Below are positions 1-6,795 of a DNA stretch of 9,277 nucleotides, piece by piece (the first letter of the stretch is position 1; every line of letters begins with the position of its first letter). The position numbers and the translations under genes are program-made. Location of the stretch: contig PFCY01000082.1 of assembly GCA_002763085.1 (NCBI GenBank), forward strand, positions 1 to 9,277, in the 5' to 3' direction. Source of the stretch: Candidatus Pacearchaeota archaeon CG10_big_fil_rev_8_21_14_0_10_32_14 (GTDB taxonomy: Archaea > Nanobdellota > Nanobdellia > Pacearchaeales > GW2011-AR1). The notes beneath the pieces are model-generated. The model made no database searches and had not been told where the DNA came from. It worked only from the letters and a program-made list of their open reading frames with translations.

Positions 1-78
1 ACAGGGTAAGTAGGTCCCTCAATCCTACTAACCGCATCATCGCAAAGCGAGCACGGGATTCGTCAGGTCCTGTTCCCC
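1..78. other. GC-richer, structured segment of unknown nature at the window edge
   Basis: This stretch is clearly richer in G and C than the rest of the window, as structural RNA genes often are in AT-rich archaea. It can form three stems: ACAGG at 1-5 with CCTGT at 69-73, AGTAGG at 9-14 with CCTACT at 24-29, and TCGC at 40-43 with GCGA at 47-50. It lacks a recognisable T arm, a 7-base anticodon loop, and the SRP or RNase P signature motifs. A reading frame is also open from base 3 to about 160 on the + strand, without a start codon. It could be the end of an RNA gene, the edge of a repeat, or the tail of a coding region. I cannot decide between these. Confidence 0.25.
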
Positions 79-103
79 TATATGATTATTATAAGGTGCT
101 CGA

Positions 104-113
104 ATATTTAAAT
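104..113 (+). promoter_or_regulatory. TATA box of the glycosyltransferase operon
   Basis: ATATTTAAAT matches the archaeal TATA box. Transcription would start about 25 bases downstream, near 134-136, leaving a short G-rich leader before the first ATG at 143 or 152. No other good promoter lies before the operon. The BRE position (GCTCGA) is weaker than in the toxin-antitoxin promoters of the window. Confidence 0.5.
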
Positions 114-151
114 GTTTTGTTTATAGATGATAAATATGGGGGATGGGGGAG

Positions 152-538
152 ATGAACGTCTTATTCATCACTCGATCGTGTTCAAAGAATAAAGGCGGGA
201 AAGAAGTTTATAATTATAATCTTGTAAAATCTTTAAAGAAAAACAATACGATTTTTACTATCACTATGGGCGGGGGGAGCATACTTCATCTTCTTTGGTT
301 TTATCCTCATACCTTTCTCAAATCGAGCTATTATCTTCTAACGAAAAAGATTGATGTTATTCATTTTGGAGACGAAACGGAAATCGAGATTTTAGAGAAC
401 AACGGAATGTTTGAAGAAAAGGATGATAATTATGAAGATAATAATAGATTTAAATGTGGGGTTTTGGATGGAGAATTGGGAGACAACAATGAAGACAATA
501 ATAGATTTAAATGTGAAATGGTGGGGAGGGTGAGATGA
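152..538 (+). CDS. Truncated GT4 glycosyltransferase N-terminal fragment with a repeated acidic tail
   Basis: The first 75 residues read like the N-terminal Rossmann half of a GT-B family 4 glycosyltransferase. There is a starting strand MNVLFITRS, a glycine-rich acceptor loop (KGGKEVYNYNLVKSL, residues 14-28) and an IDVIHFGDE strand near residue 68. GT4 enzymes are usually about 350-400 residues, but this one stops at 128. The entire C-terminal nucleotide-sugar domain is absent. In its place is an Asp/Asn/Glu-rich tail with an in-frame repeat (EDNNRFKC twice). It is therefore probably a decayed remnant without transferase activity, although the frame is intact and its stop overlaps the next ATG by 4 bases. 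An in-frame ATG at 143 is also possible; I prefer 152 because GT4 proteins typically begin at this strand. Confidence 0.6.
   Translation: MNVLFITRSCSKNKGGKEVYNYNLVKSLKKNNTIFTITMGGGSILHLLWFYPHTFLKSSYYLLTKKIDVIHFGDETEIEILENNGMFEEKDDNYEDNNRFKCGVLDGELGDNNEDNNRFKCEMVGRVR
434..515 (+). repeat. Tandem direct repeat, 57-base period, inside the truncated GT4 gene
   Basis: Two 25-base copies at 434-458 and 491-515 differ at a single base. Their spacing is 57 bases, exactly 19 codons, so the repeat stays in frame and encodes EDNNRFKC twice. Each copy contains TTTAAAT (449-455 and 506-512). The second of these is centred about 26 bases before the ATG of the next gene at 535, the same spacing seen at the leaderless promoters of this window, so the repeat may carry an internal promoter. 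No BRE like those elsewhere in the window precedes it. Confidence 0.75.
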
Positions 539-1698
539 AACGAAAAGTCTTAGTTATGGCGTCAACTTTTGCGAGATGGAAAGACGACACGCTTCCGCCC
601 TTTGTTTATGAATTATCTAAAAAACTTACTAGTACATTTGACATAATAGTTCTTGCACCGTCGTATCCGGCCTCTAAAGATTTTGAAACGATGGACAATA
701 TGAAAGTATATCGATTTCATTATTTTTTTAAAAAATATGAAAAGCTGGCAGGAAGCGGGGGAATTTTGCCCACTCTAAAAAAGAATAAATGGTATTATTT
801 CCAAGTTCCATTTTTTTTAATGGGAGAGTTTTTTGCACTGAGAAAACGAATCAAAGAAGATAATCCAGATATCATTCATGCTCATTGGATTTTACCGCAA
901 GGATTAATTGCATATTTGAATTATAAAATATCAAGAAAGAAAGTGGGATATGTGGTGACAAGTCATGGAAGTGACATCATGGGTCTTAAAGGATTTTTAT
1001 TTCTCAAGAAAGCTATACTAAAAAATGCAAAAAAGATTAATGTCGCGAGCAACGCAATTAAAAAAGAAATTCTAGAAAATATAGATTCTTCTTTAACTAT
1101 TGAGGTAATTCCTATGGGAATAGACACTGATTTATTTAATGAAGACAAAAAAGATATTTCATTGAAGAAGAAAAATAAGATTGATGGACCTTTTTTATTA
1201 TACGTGGGCAGAATAGCACCGGAAAAAGGAATTGATCTATTGATTGAGGCTATGCCAGAAGTCATAAATAAATTTCCAGAAGTAAAGCTAATGATAATCG
1301 GCGAAGGAACAATCAAAGAAGAAATTGTGAATAGAGTAGATGAATTGAATATAAAAAATAAAATCATTTTTATGGGATGGGTTGATAACAAAAAGCTTCC
1401 TAAGTATTATGCAACCGCGGACGTTTTTGTTTGTCCGAGTCGGAGGGAGGGTTCCCCTGTTTCTTATATTGAATCTTTAGCTTGTGGAACTCCTCTTGTC
1501 GTTGGAGACATTCCCATAAGCAATGAAATAATTAAAAATAAAGAGATGGGACTTGTTGTGAAACATAATCCAGAAGATGTATCAAAAGGAATAATCTCAG
1601 TTATATCAATGAAAAATAAAAAACGATTTAATTCAGAAATTAAAAAAAATTACGATCATAAAGTTATTGTAAAAAAGTTTGAGGAGGTTTTGAGATGA
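535..1698 (+). CDS. GT4 family glycosyltransferase (GT-B fold)
   Basis: This is a complete retaining-type glycosyltransferase of 387 residues, normal for GT4. The N-terminal acceptor domain shows PDIIHAHW near residue 110 and TSHGSDI at 142-148. The C-terminal donor domain has YVGRIAPEKG (223-232), the typical phosphate-binding region. The EX7E motif is intact, with Glu305 and Glu313 in REGSPVSYIE. It presumably adds a sugar from a nucleotide donor to a lipid-linked or surface glycan at the cytoplasmic membrane face; the sugar cannot be named from sequence. A GGAGG at about 525 sits in good position for ATG 535, and the start overlaps the preceding stop by 4 bases (ATGA), indicating coupled translation. 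An internal TATA-like box about 26 bases upstream could give it an independent transcript. Confidence 0.9.
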   Translation: MKRKVLVMASTFARWKDDTLPPFVYELSKKLTSTFDIIVLAPSYPASKDFETMDNMKVYRFHYFFKKYEKLAGSGGILPTLKKNKWYYFQVPFFLMGEFFALRKRIKEDNPDIIHAHWILPQGLIAYLNYKISRKKVGYVVTSHGSDIMGLKGFLFLKKAILKNAKKINVASNAIKKEILENIDSSLTIEVIPMGIDTDLFNEDKKDISLKKKNKIDGPFLLYVGRIAPEKGIDLLIEAMPEVINKFPEVKLMIIGEGTIKEEIVNRVDELNIKNKIIFMGWVDNKKLPKYYATADVFVCPSRREGSPVSYIESLACGTPLVVGDIPISNEIIKNKEMGLVVKHNPEDVSKGIISVISMKNKKRFNSEIKKNYDHKVIVKKFEEVLR

Positions 1699-2741
1699 AA
1701 AAATTAAATGTTTTATTTGTTACACACCATTGGAAAGAAAACTCTCACCATTCTATTTATAGTGGATATCAACGAATTGTAGATTTTTTTCCTAAAGATA
1801 AAATTGATGCGACCGTTTTAACGTGGGGTGATGAAAATAAAGTATATGAAAAAGATGGAATAAAAGTTATAATAAAAAAAGTTCCAAAATTTGCTCGATT
1901 TTATTTTAAAAGAAATATCCTATCTAATGAAGCGTCAAAACTATCTGGCAATTATGATTTAGTTCATGCTCTCTACGATGATGTTGCACCCGTCAAGTCT
2001 AAAGTTAAATTGATATCAACATTTCATACTTTTAAGAATTTGGATAAGGATTCCAAGTATCTTAAATTTCGATTTTTTAGACAGAAAAAAGTATTGAATA
2101 AGTCAGATAAGATAATCGTTCTTTCTAAAAATCTAAAAGAAATCTTGTCTAAATACACTAATTCGTCAAAGATAAATGTCGTCCATTATGGAATTGATAC
2201 AAATTATTTTAAGAGAAAAAAGAAACTATCTGATGAATATGAATCTTTGAAAAAGAATTACAAGAAAATTATCTTATGTATCGGAAATTATGGGACGCAA
2301 AAAGAAAAAGTCCTGTCTATCGCCAAGAGTCATAAAGACTTTCTATTCATCATCTTGAATAATAAATGGGAAATTGAAACAAAAGACAATATTCTATTTT
2401 ATAACCGAGTAGGCGAGGAGAAATTATTAGAATTATATTCATTAGCAGATATTCTATATCGGCCTTTAAAGTTTTCTGCGGGTAACACTTCTATTGTTGA
2501 GGGTTTAGCTATGGGACTAAAGATATTCACTAACCCAACCGAGGGTATTAAAGATTATTTGGATAAAACTAATTCAGTTATTATTGAAAACGAAAAAGAC
2601 TTTGATGAGGCGATAAAAAATGAACTTTCTATTAAAGATGTTAGACCGATTAATGCTAATAATCTTGACTGGAAAATAATCGCGTATAAAACTTACGAAC
2701 TTTACGAGGAAATATTAAATGAAAATCGGATTAATAACTAA
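1695..2741 (+). CDS. GT4-like glycosyltransferase with a degenerate EX7E motif
   Basis: The 348-residue protein has the two-domain GT-B layout: MKKLNVLFVTHH at the N-terminus, YDLVHALYDD near 87-96, LISTFHTF around 106-113, and VVHYGIDTNYF at 162-172. The usual Gly-Arg/Lys-Gly donor loop is altered to IGNYGTQKEK (196-205). In the EX7E region, SAGNTSIVEG keeps the second Glu (Glu269) but has Ser261 where the first Glu is expected. Activity may therefore be reduced, or the donor handled differently; divergent GT4 subfamilies do lose this Glu. The start has GGAGG at about 1683 and overlaps the preceding stop by 4 bases. Its own 3' end overlaps the next gene by 23 bases. It belongs to the same glycan operon. 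Confidence 0.82.
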   Translation: MKKLNVLFVTHHWKENSHHSIYSGYQRIVDFFPKDKIDATVLTWGDENKVYEKDGIKVIIKKVPKFARFYFKRNILSNEASKLSGNYDLVHALYDDVAPVKSKVKLISTFHTFKNLDKDSKYLKFRFFRQKKVLNKSDKIIVLSKNLKEILSKYTNSSKINVVHYGIDTNYFKRKKKLSDEYESLKKNYKKIILCIGNYGTQKEKVLSIAKSHKDFLFIILNNKWEIETKDNILFYNRVGEEKLLELYSLADILYRPLKFSAGNTSIVEGLAMGLKIFTNPTEGIKDYLDKTNSVIIENEKDFDEAIKNELSIKDVRPINANNLDWKIIAYKTYELYEEILNENRINN

Positions 2742-3816
2742 TAATTTTGATATCAATAATGCCGGCACTGGTAGATATACTCAAGAATTGATGACTCGTT
2801 TGAAGAGCTTAGATAAAGAAAACGATTATATTTTTATCCATACAAACAAAAAATCTTATGGAGAGGATGAGTATAAACTTCCATTTTTCACTTCTATCCC
2901 TAAAAAATTAATTTCTGGAACATTTTTATTACCCATCATCTGTAAAAAAGCTAGTATCAATGTATTACACGATCCCGGACAGATATCACCGTTTTTTTTC
3001 GGTTACGGCAAAACTAAAAAGATTCTTTCAATACTTGATTTAAGTCAAATAATTTATCCTGAAAATACAACTAGATTGGGATCAATATATTCTAAATTAC
3101 TACCTTCTGTTTGCAAAAGGTCTGATTTTATAATAACAATTTCAGAAAGCACAAAAAATGATTTAATGAAATATTATGACATTCCTCCTTCAAAAATAAA
3201 AGTGATTTATCTCGGCGCAGATGAAAATTATAAGGTTCTTCCAAAGACCAAAATAAATTTCATCTATGATAAATATAAAATTCCAAAAGATTATATCCTC
3301 TATGTCGGAACACTCGAACCGAGAAAGAACATTCCAAATCTTCTAAGAGCTTATGCGAAAATAAAATCAGACATCAATCATAAATTAGTCATAACAGGAA
3401 AAAAAGGATGGAAGTATAAAGAAATATATGATACGATAGATGAATTAAAATTAGAAAACGATGTAATCTTTACTGGATACGTAGAGGAAGAAGATTTGCC
3501 TTCAATTTATAATGGAGCTTCGCTCTTTGTTTACCCTTCTTATTATGAAGGTTTTGGATTACCACCTCTTGAAGCTATGTCTTGTGGTTGTCCTGTTATA
3601 ACCTCCAATACCTCGTCAATACCTGAAGTTGTCGGAGATGCAGGAATAATGATAAATCCAAATGATGTTGATGAATTAGCAAAACAAATTAAAAGGGTTT
3701 TATCCGATAAGAAGTTAAGAGAAAACATGAAACAAAAAGGATTAAAGCAATCAAAGAAATTCTCATGGGAAAAATGCGCGAGAGAACACTTGGAAGTTTA
3801 TGAGGAGGTAATATAA
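2719..3816 (+). CDS. GT4 family glycosyltransferase, mannosyltransferase-like (MtfB type)
   Basis: This 365-residue GT-B enzyme carries strong GT4 signatures. An AGTGRYTQEL acceptor loop lies near residues 15-24, with IITISESTKNDL around 140. The donor loop is YVGTLEPRKN (195-204), and the EX7E motif is complete, with Glu277 and Glu285 in EGFGLPPLE. The TLEPRKN and EGFGLPPLEAMSCGCPV combination is characteristic of the MtfB-like branch of GT4, many of which transfer mannose or related sugars; that specificity is inferred from family resemblance only. The gene begins inside the previous one, a 23-base overlap, behind a GAGGAAA Shine-Dalgarno at about 2707. It is followed after 1 base by the membrane protein gene, so all four GT genes and the membrane protein are likely co-transcribed. 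Confidence 0.9.
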   Translation: MKIGLITNNFDINNAGTGRYTQELMTRLKSLDKENDYIFIHTNKKSYGEDEYKLPFFTSIPKKLISGTFLLPIICKKASINVLHDPGQISPFFFGYGKTKKILSILDLSQIIYPENTTRLGSIYSKLLPSVCKRSDFIITISESTKNDLMKYYDIPPSKIKVIYLGADENYKVLPKTKINFIYDKYKIPKDYILYVGTLEPRKNIPNLLRAYAKIKSDINHKLVITGKKGWKYKEIYDTIDELKLENDVIFTGYVEEEDLPSIYNGASLFVYPSYYEGFGLPPLEAMSCGCPVITSNTSSIPEVVGDAGIMINPNDVDELAKQIKRVLSDKKLRENMKQKGLKQSKKFSWEKCAREHLEVYEEVI

Positions 3817-3817
3817 G

Positions 3818-5386
3818 ATGAAAAAAAATTTAATTGTTTATTTAATATTATTCATTATAGTAATCTTTTATATAATTTTTTCAATTACTAATTCAAGCAA
3901 CCTAATATTTACTTCAGATGAATTTTCATATGATTTTTTTATAAATGAGTATATTAATAATGATACTTTTTGTTATAAAGAAACTAATGAATTTAAATTT
4001 TCAAATCCTTCTTTTATCGGACCTTTTGTATATAATGCTAATGGATGTAATTATCCCAAACACTCATTCATGAGAATAATAATTCTTATACCATTAAAAC
4101 TCATTCTTGGAGATTTTTTTATTTATTATCCAATCTTATTCGGTATACTTTGCCTTATCTCAATTTATATACTTACTTATGAAATTTCACAAAATGAGTA
4201 TGCATCAATTTTATCAGTATTAATTTTGGCGACCATGCCATTATTTCTTCATTGGTCTACCTTCTTTTTTATTGATATTCTTAATTTATTTCTCTTCTTA
4301 ACAGGCATCATATTTTTAATGGATAAAAATAAAAATAACAGTAAAATTTTTATTGCTGGTTTAATGTTTTCAATTCTGGGATTATTAAGGTATTCTGATT
4401 TCCTTATTATAATTCCCTCATTATCCTATCTCTTATATAAAAGATGTGCTTTAAAGAAAATATTTATCTTTCTAATACCAGTTTTCATATCAATTGTTTT
4501 TATACTTATTATAATAAATACTCCCATAGCAAAAGATTGGGTATTTATTCAAGATCAAACTATTGATAATGGAACATTTCAAAATATATCATTATTCGAT
4601 TCCTTTAAGAGCTATCTTTCTTTAGAGTCAGAAAATATAAATGCATTAAAGTTAAATCTAATTGGAATTATTTTATTTTTTAAGATTTGGCCAATTATTT
4701 TATTTGTTTTTTTAGTTCCAATATATAAAAAAAATATATCTGAGAAAGGATTAATTATATTTATTTTAATTTTATTTATAATCTTTTTTCTTTTTTATGG
4801 TAGGGGTAATGTTAGTTATGGATTGGGGAGAGTTTCGCTTCAAACTTCATTCTATAGGTATTTACTTCCATTTTTTGTATTATTAATCCCTTTATTCTCA
4901 ATAACTATTAGTAAGCTCTTTGAAAAATCGTTTTCTTTAAAAAAACTATTCATTATAATCTCTATAGTATTAATTTCAATATTCTCTATTATTCTACTGA
5001 TAGATTATCCAGATTATGGAATTAATAAAGTAAATTCCATAAAGAAAAATATTGATGTTAATAAGAAGGATATGGATTTCATTATAAGATCAGAGAATCC
5101 AAAGATAATTTTAGTCGATGGACCAAGTTTTCAAATATTTTATCCAGATATTAATGATGTATATTATATTCAACTATACAATCAGTCTCAAAAAGAATTA
5201 ATATTTAAATTATTTGATGATTCATTGAAGGATAATAATAAAGTTTATTATGTTGGTACGTATTATAGCGGTGGTATTTATTATACACAGAATTTAATAT
5301 TTGAAGAGGATTTAAAGAGAGAATATAATTTAAATGTAATTTATAGTAATGATTGGACAAAAGTTTTTGAAATAACAAAAAAATAA
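3818..5386 (+). CDS. Multi-spanning GT-C type membrane glycosyltransferase, PMT/ArnT-like
   Basis: This is a 522-residue hydrophobic protein. A first membrane helix spans about 5-23. An extracytoplasmic loop follows with the acidic pair Asp34-Glu35 (TSDEFSY), where PMT/ArnT-type GT-C enzymes hold a catalytic acid. Many further helices lie between about 85 and 395, and a soluble C-terminal part of about 125 residues completes the protein. RYLLPFFVLL at 347-356 resembles the RYLLP motif of that superfamily. By family knowledge such proteins use polyprenyl-phosphate sugars as donors on the outer face of the membrane. The likely role is adding the last sugar, or transferring sugar to protein or lipid, in the glycan made by the upstream GT4 enzymes. 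The start has GGAGG at about 3804, 1 base after the previous stop. The exact GT family is uncertain, and glycan ligase or flippase roles are less likely. Confidence 0.7.
   Translation: MKKNLIVYLILFIIVIFYIIFSITNSSNLIFTSDEFSYDFFINEYINNDTFCYKETNEFKFSNPSFIGPFVYNANGCNYPKHSFMRIIILIPLKLILGDFFIYYPILFGILCLISIYILTYEISQNEYASILSVLILATMPLFLHWSTFFFIDILNLFLFLTGIIFLMDKNKNNSKIFIAGLMFSILGLLRYSDFLIIIPSLSYLLYKRCALKKIFIFLIPVFISIVFILIIINTPIAKDWVFIQDQTIDNGTFQNISLFDSFKSYLSLESENINALKLNLIGIILFFKIWPIILFVFLVPIYKKNISEKGLIIFILILFIIFFLFYGRGNVSYGLGRVSLQTSFYRYLLPFFVLLIPLFSITISKLFEKSFSLKKLFIIISIVLISIFSIILLIDYPDYGINKVNSIKKNIDVNKKDMDFIIRSENPKIILVDGPSFQIFYPDINDVYYIQLYNQSQKELIFKLFDDSLKDNNKVYYVGTYYSGGIYYTQNLIFEEDLKREYNLNVIYSNDWTKVFEITKK
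5377..5383 (-). terminator. Oligo-T tract, probable terminator for the minus-strand methyltransferase
   Basis: On the minus strand the stop of the methyltransferase gene is followed within about 10 bases by seven consecutive T. Archaeal RNA polymerase terminates at such tracts. The tract lies inside the last codons (Lys-Lys-Lys) of the converging membrane protein gene, so the two transcripts must overlap or end very close together. Confidence 0.4.
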
Positions 5387-5391
5387 CTCTC

Positions 5392-5916
5392 TTACTTCCT
5401 CATCTCTACAAGCAAGTTCTCCGCCGGAAAGAATCTAAACGGCGTTTCTTCATAAATTATTCTCATCCGCTTATTCAGATTAAAGATCAGTTCAAGTAAA
5501 TAGTTCCAAAAATAGTAAGGTCTTTTGTAAAAAGTAATTTTGCCTTTTGCTTCACCAAATTCAAAATCAAAATAATAATCTCGACCGTGGCCTTTGACGA
5601 AGAAATCAAAAGTCAAAATCGAAAACATCTTTTTGTGCGTCGGGTCTCGGTAGTTATTAGCCGAAGTAAAATGCGGAACTCGTATTTTGAGAACACCGTC
5701 TTTTTTTAGAATCCGATGTAAGTCTTTGAGTAACGGAATATAATCAATATGTTCTAAGATATCATTACAAAGTATTTCATCAAACTCGCCCTTCCCAAAC
5801 GGCAACGGCAATTTTTTCACATCCCAAACCACATCCACCCCATCCAGTTCCGCCACGTCCAAATTAATATATCCTTGTCGTATGTCGTTTCCACAACCGA
5901 GATTGAGTTTTTTCAT
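5392..5916 (-). CDS. Class I SAM-dependent methyltransferase (methyltransferase type 11-like)
   Basis: The 174-residue protein begins directly at motif I: LNLGCGN at residues 4-10, followed by the ribose-binding acid Asp20 in INLD. The adenine-contact Asp32 (VVWDVKKLP) and the FDEILCNDILEHI block (45-57) follow. Further on, LHRILKKDGVLKIRVPH (67-82) is typical of type 11 methyltransferases. It lacks an N-terminal extension, which is common in small enzymes next to glycan clusters; a sugar or lipid-glycan substrate is a guess from the neighbourhood. It is convergent with the glycan operon, with 5 bases between stops. AAAAG before the ATG and an AT-rich TATA region at about 5938-5956 provide its start signals. 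A 69-base internal block is repeated in a broken gene at 6507-6575. Confidence 0.85.
   Translation of the reverse strand: MKKLNLGCGNDIRQGYINLDVAELDGVDVVWDVKKLPLPFGKGEFDEILCNDILEHIDYIPLLKDLHRILKKDGVLKIRVPHFTSANNYRDPTHKKMFSILTFDFFVKGHGRDYYFDFEFGEAKGKITFYKRPYYFWNYLLELIFNLNKRMRIIYEETPFRFFPAENLLVEMRK
5765..5833. repeat. 69-base block shared with 6507-6575 (copy 1)
   Basis: This part of the methyltransferase gene matches 6507-6575 in the same orientation at 63 of 69 positions by my alignment. It encodes KLPLPFGKGEFDEILCN in both places. Homology stops abruptly at both ends, which points to a recombination or gene-conversion tract rather than general paralogy. Confidence 0.8.
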
Positions 5917-5937
5917 TCTTTTCCTAACGGAAGAGTT

Positions 5938-5956
5938 ATTTTAAATATTTATATAT
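5938..5956 (-). promoter_or_regulatory. TATA region of the methyltransferase gene
   Basis: Read on the minus strand, ATATATAAATATTTAAAAT contains a TATA-like core centred about 28 bases before the ATG at 5916. The transcript would carry almost no leader. It stands back to back with the hicB promoter at 5971-5984. Confidence 0.45.
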
Positions 5957-5970
5957 GGGAAAAACGGCTA

Positions 5971-5984
5971 CGAAAAGTTTAAAT
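5971..5984 (+). promoter_or_regulatory. BRE/TATA promoter of the hicB-like gene
   Basis: CGAAAA followed by GTTTAAAT fits an archaeal BRE plus TATA box. The TATA centre is 26 bases before the ATG at 6007, which places the transcription start at the start codon itself (leaderless). Confidence 0.65.
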
Positions 5985-6006
5985 TCTCGAACCTTCTCTA
6001 TAATCC

Positions 6007-6240
6007 ATGGAAGAAAGACTATCTGTAAATATTCTTGTACGAGAAGAAGAAATGGAAGGTAAAAAGGTTTTTGTAGTTAATAATGACGAAACTGGAGTAG
6101 CTGACTTTGGGGATACACTTGAACAAGCAATAGACAATTTCAGAAAATCTCTTACTATGTATTTAGAAGCTTATCCTGAAAAGAGAAAGATTTTAGTTGA
6201 CCAAGAAGAAACAGTTTTGGTTTCACAGATATTGCTCTAA
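6007..6240 (+). CDS. HicB-family antitoxin-like protein
   Basis: The 77-residue protein has the small HicB fold pattern: an N-terminal strand LSVNILVREEE, a second strand KVFVVNNDETGVADFGDT, then the helix LEQAIDNFRKSLTMYLEAY. In HicB antitoxins this degenerate RNase H-like domain binds and blocks HicA. No C-terminal HTH or RHH DNA-binding extension is present, so autoregulation would need another mechanism. Transcription appears leaderless from the BRE/TATA at 5971-5984. The partner HicA-like gene is on the opposite strand, its 3' end overlapping this one by 18 bases, instead of the usual co-directional operon. The family call is from pattern and context. Confidence 0.75.
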   Translation: MEERLSVNILVREEEMEGKKVFVVNNDETGVADFGDTLEQAIDNFRKSLTMYLEAYPEKRKILVDQEETVLVSQILL

Positions 6241-6444
6241 CTCTTCTTTATCAATTTCTAATTGTCTTATGATGTTGTTATAGATCCATACTGCTAAAAT
6301 ATCTCTATGCGTCGGCACATTTGTTGATTTCTTATTTTTAGGATTTTCAACAATTACACCATGATCCGTTTGTCTTACTAAAATACACCCCATTTTCTCT
6401 AATGCTTTCACAACTTTTATTGCTTTAAGATTTCGTCTATTCAT
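6223..6444 (-). CDS. HicA-family toxin-like protein (putative mRNA interferase)
   Basis: The 73-residue product reads KVVKALEKMGCILVRQTDHG (10-29), ENPKNKKSTNVPTHRDI (33-49), then a C-terminal IIRQLEIDKEELEQYL helix. This is the dsRBD-like HicA layout, in which a His after the second strand cleaves RNA; here that would be His28. HicA usually has a GSHH-like motif, so TDHG is a variant. A second ATG upstream at 6474 would add 10 residues. I prefer 6444 because the TATA-like ATATTTAAAT at about 6473-6482 predicts transcription starting near 6452, and because HicA proteins begin close to this helix. The gene is tail to tail with hicB, overlapping by 18 bases. Confidence 0.75.
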   Translation of the reverse strand: MNRRNLKAIKVVKALEKMGCILVRQTDHGVIVENPKNKKSTNVPTHRDILAVWIYNNIIRQLEIDKEELEQYL

Positions 6445-6472
6445 CTTTAGATTAGTTTTCAAATACACTCGC

Positions 6473-6482
6473 ATTTAAATAT
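6473..6482 (-). promoter_or_regulatory. TATA-like box before the hicA-like gene
   Basis: On the minus strand ATATTTAAAT lies about 33 bases before the ATG at 6444 and overlaps the alternative ATG at 6474. If it is used, the longer start would be upstream of the transcript. A weaker alternative, AATAAAAC near 6496-6503, would instead serve the 6474 start. Confidence 0.35.
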
Positions 6483-6502
6483 ATTATTAAAACAAGTTTT
6501 AT

Positions 6503-6733
6503 TCAGTTACAAAGTATTTCGTCAAACTCCCCCTTCCCAAACGGCAAAGGCAATTTATTGATATCCCAAACCACACACCCCTTTTCTCGTTTCAATAATT
6601 CTCCGAGACTTCCGGCATTACACCCAACATCAAAAACCGTCTTTTTTCCTGGAACATTATCGTAAACGTGTCGATTTATTGAAGATTCATAGACTTTGTA
6701 TTTTTCATCGTATTGTTGCTTATTATCCATCAA
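6503..6733 (-). pseudogene. Chimeric 5' fragment of a SAM-dependent methyltransferase gene
   Basis: The 76-codon frame starts like a class I methyltransferase of the glycan-cluster type: YDEKYKVYESSINRHVYDNVP, then motif I KKTVFDVGCNAGSLGELLKRE at 30-50. At residue 52-53 it switches to VVWDINKLPLPFGKGEFDEILCN, nearly identical to residues 29-51 of the intact methyltransferase at 5392-5916, and then meets a stop immediately. The SAM-binding region between motif I and the acidic loop is therefore missing, as is the whole C-terminal half. It is best seen as a recombination product that is no longer a functional enzyme. Start candidates are the two adjacent ATGs at 6733 and 6730. Confidence 0.75.
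6507..6575. repeat. 69-base block shared with 5765-5833 (copy 2)
   Basis: This is the second copy of the internal methyltransferase block, in the same orientation and offset by 742 bases. Six mismatches were counted in 69 positions. Upstream of it the sequence belongs to a different methyltransferase; downstream it ends exactly at the stop of the fragment. Confidence 0.8.
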
Positions 6734-6795
6734 TTTAATAAAAACATCGTATTTTTAAGATTTTGGATGATAGCATTCAACTTCAATATCCTAAA

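Noticed and set aside
1..78. Possible tRNA or SRP RNA; GTCAGGTCC at 62-70 resembles the start of the SRP helix 8 motif
   Set aside because: The conserved GGAAGG-AGCA continuation is absent, and no T arm or anticodon stem with a 7-base loop can be built on either strand.
3..160. Open + strand frame running from the window edge
   Set aside because: It has no visible start, reads through the probable TATA box of the operon, and its peptide resembles no family I know.
434..515. Short CRISPR-like array
   Set aside because: There are only two repeat copies, in frame within a coding region, with no further units and no cas genes in the window.
963..1391. Long antisense open frame inside the first full glycosyltransferase
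   Set aside because: It is opposite a clearly conserved GT4 coding region and is a low-complexity Ser/Ile/Phe-rich shadow with no start signals.
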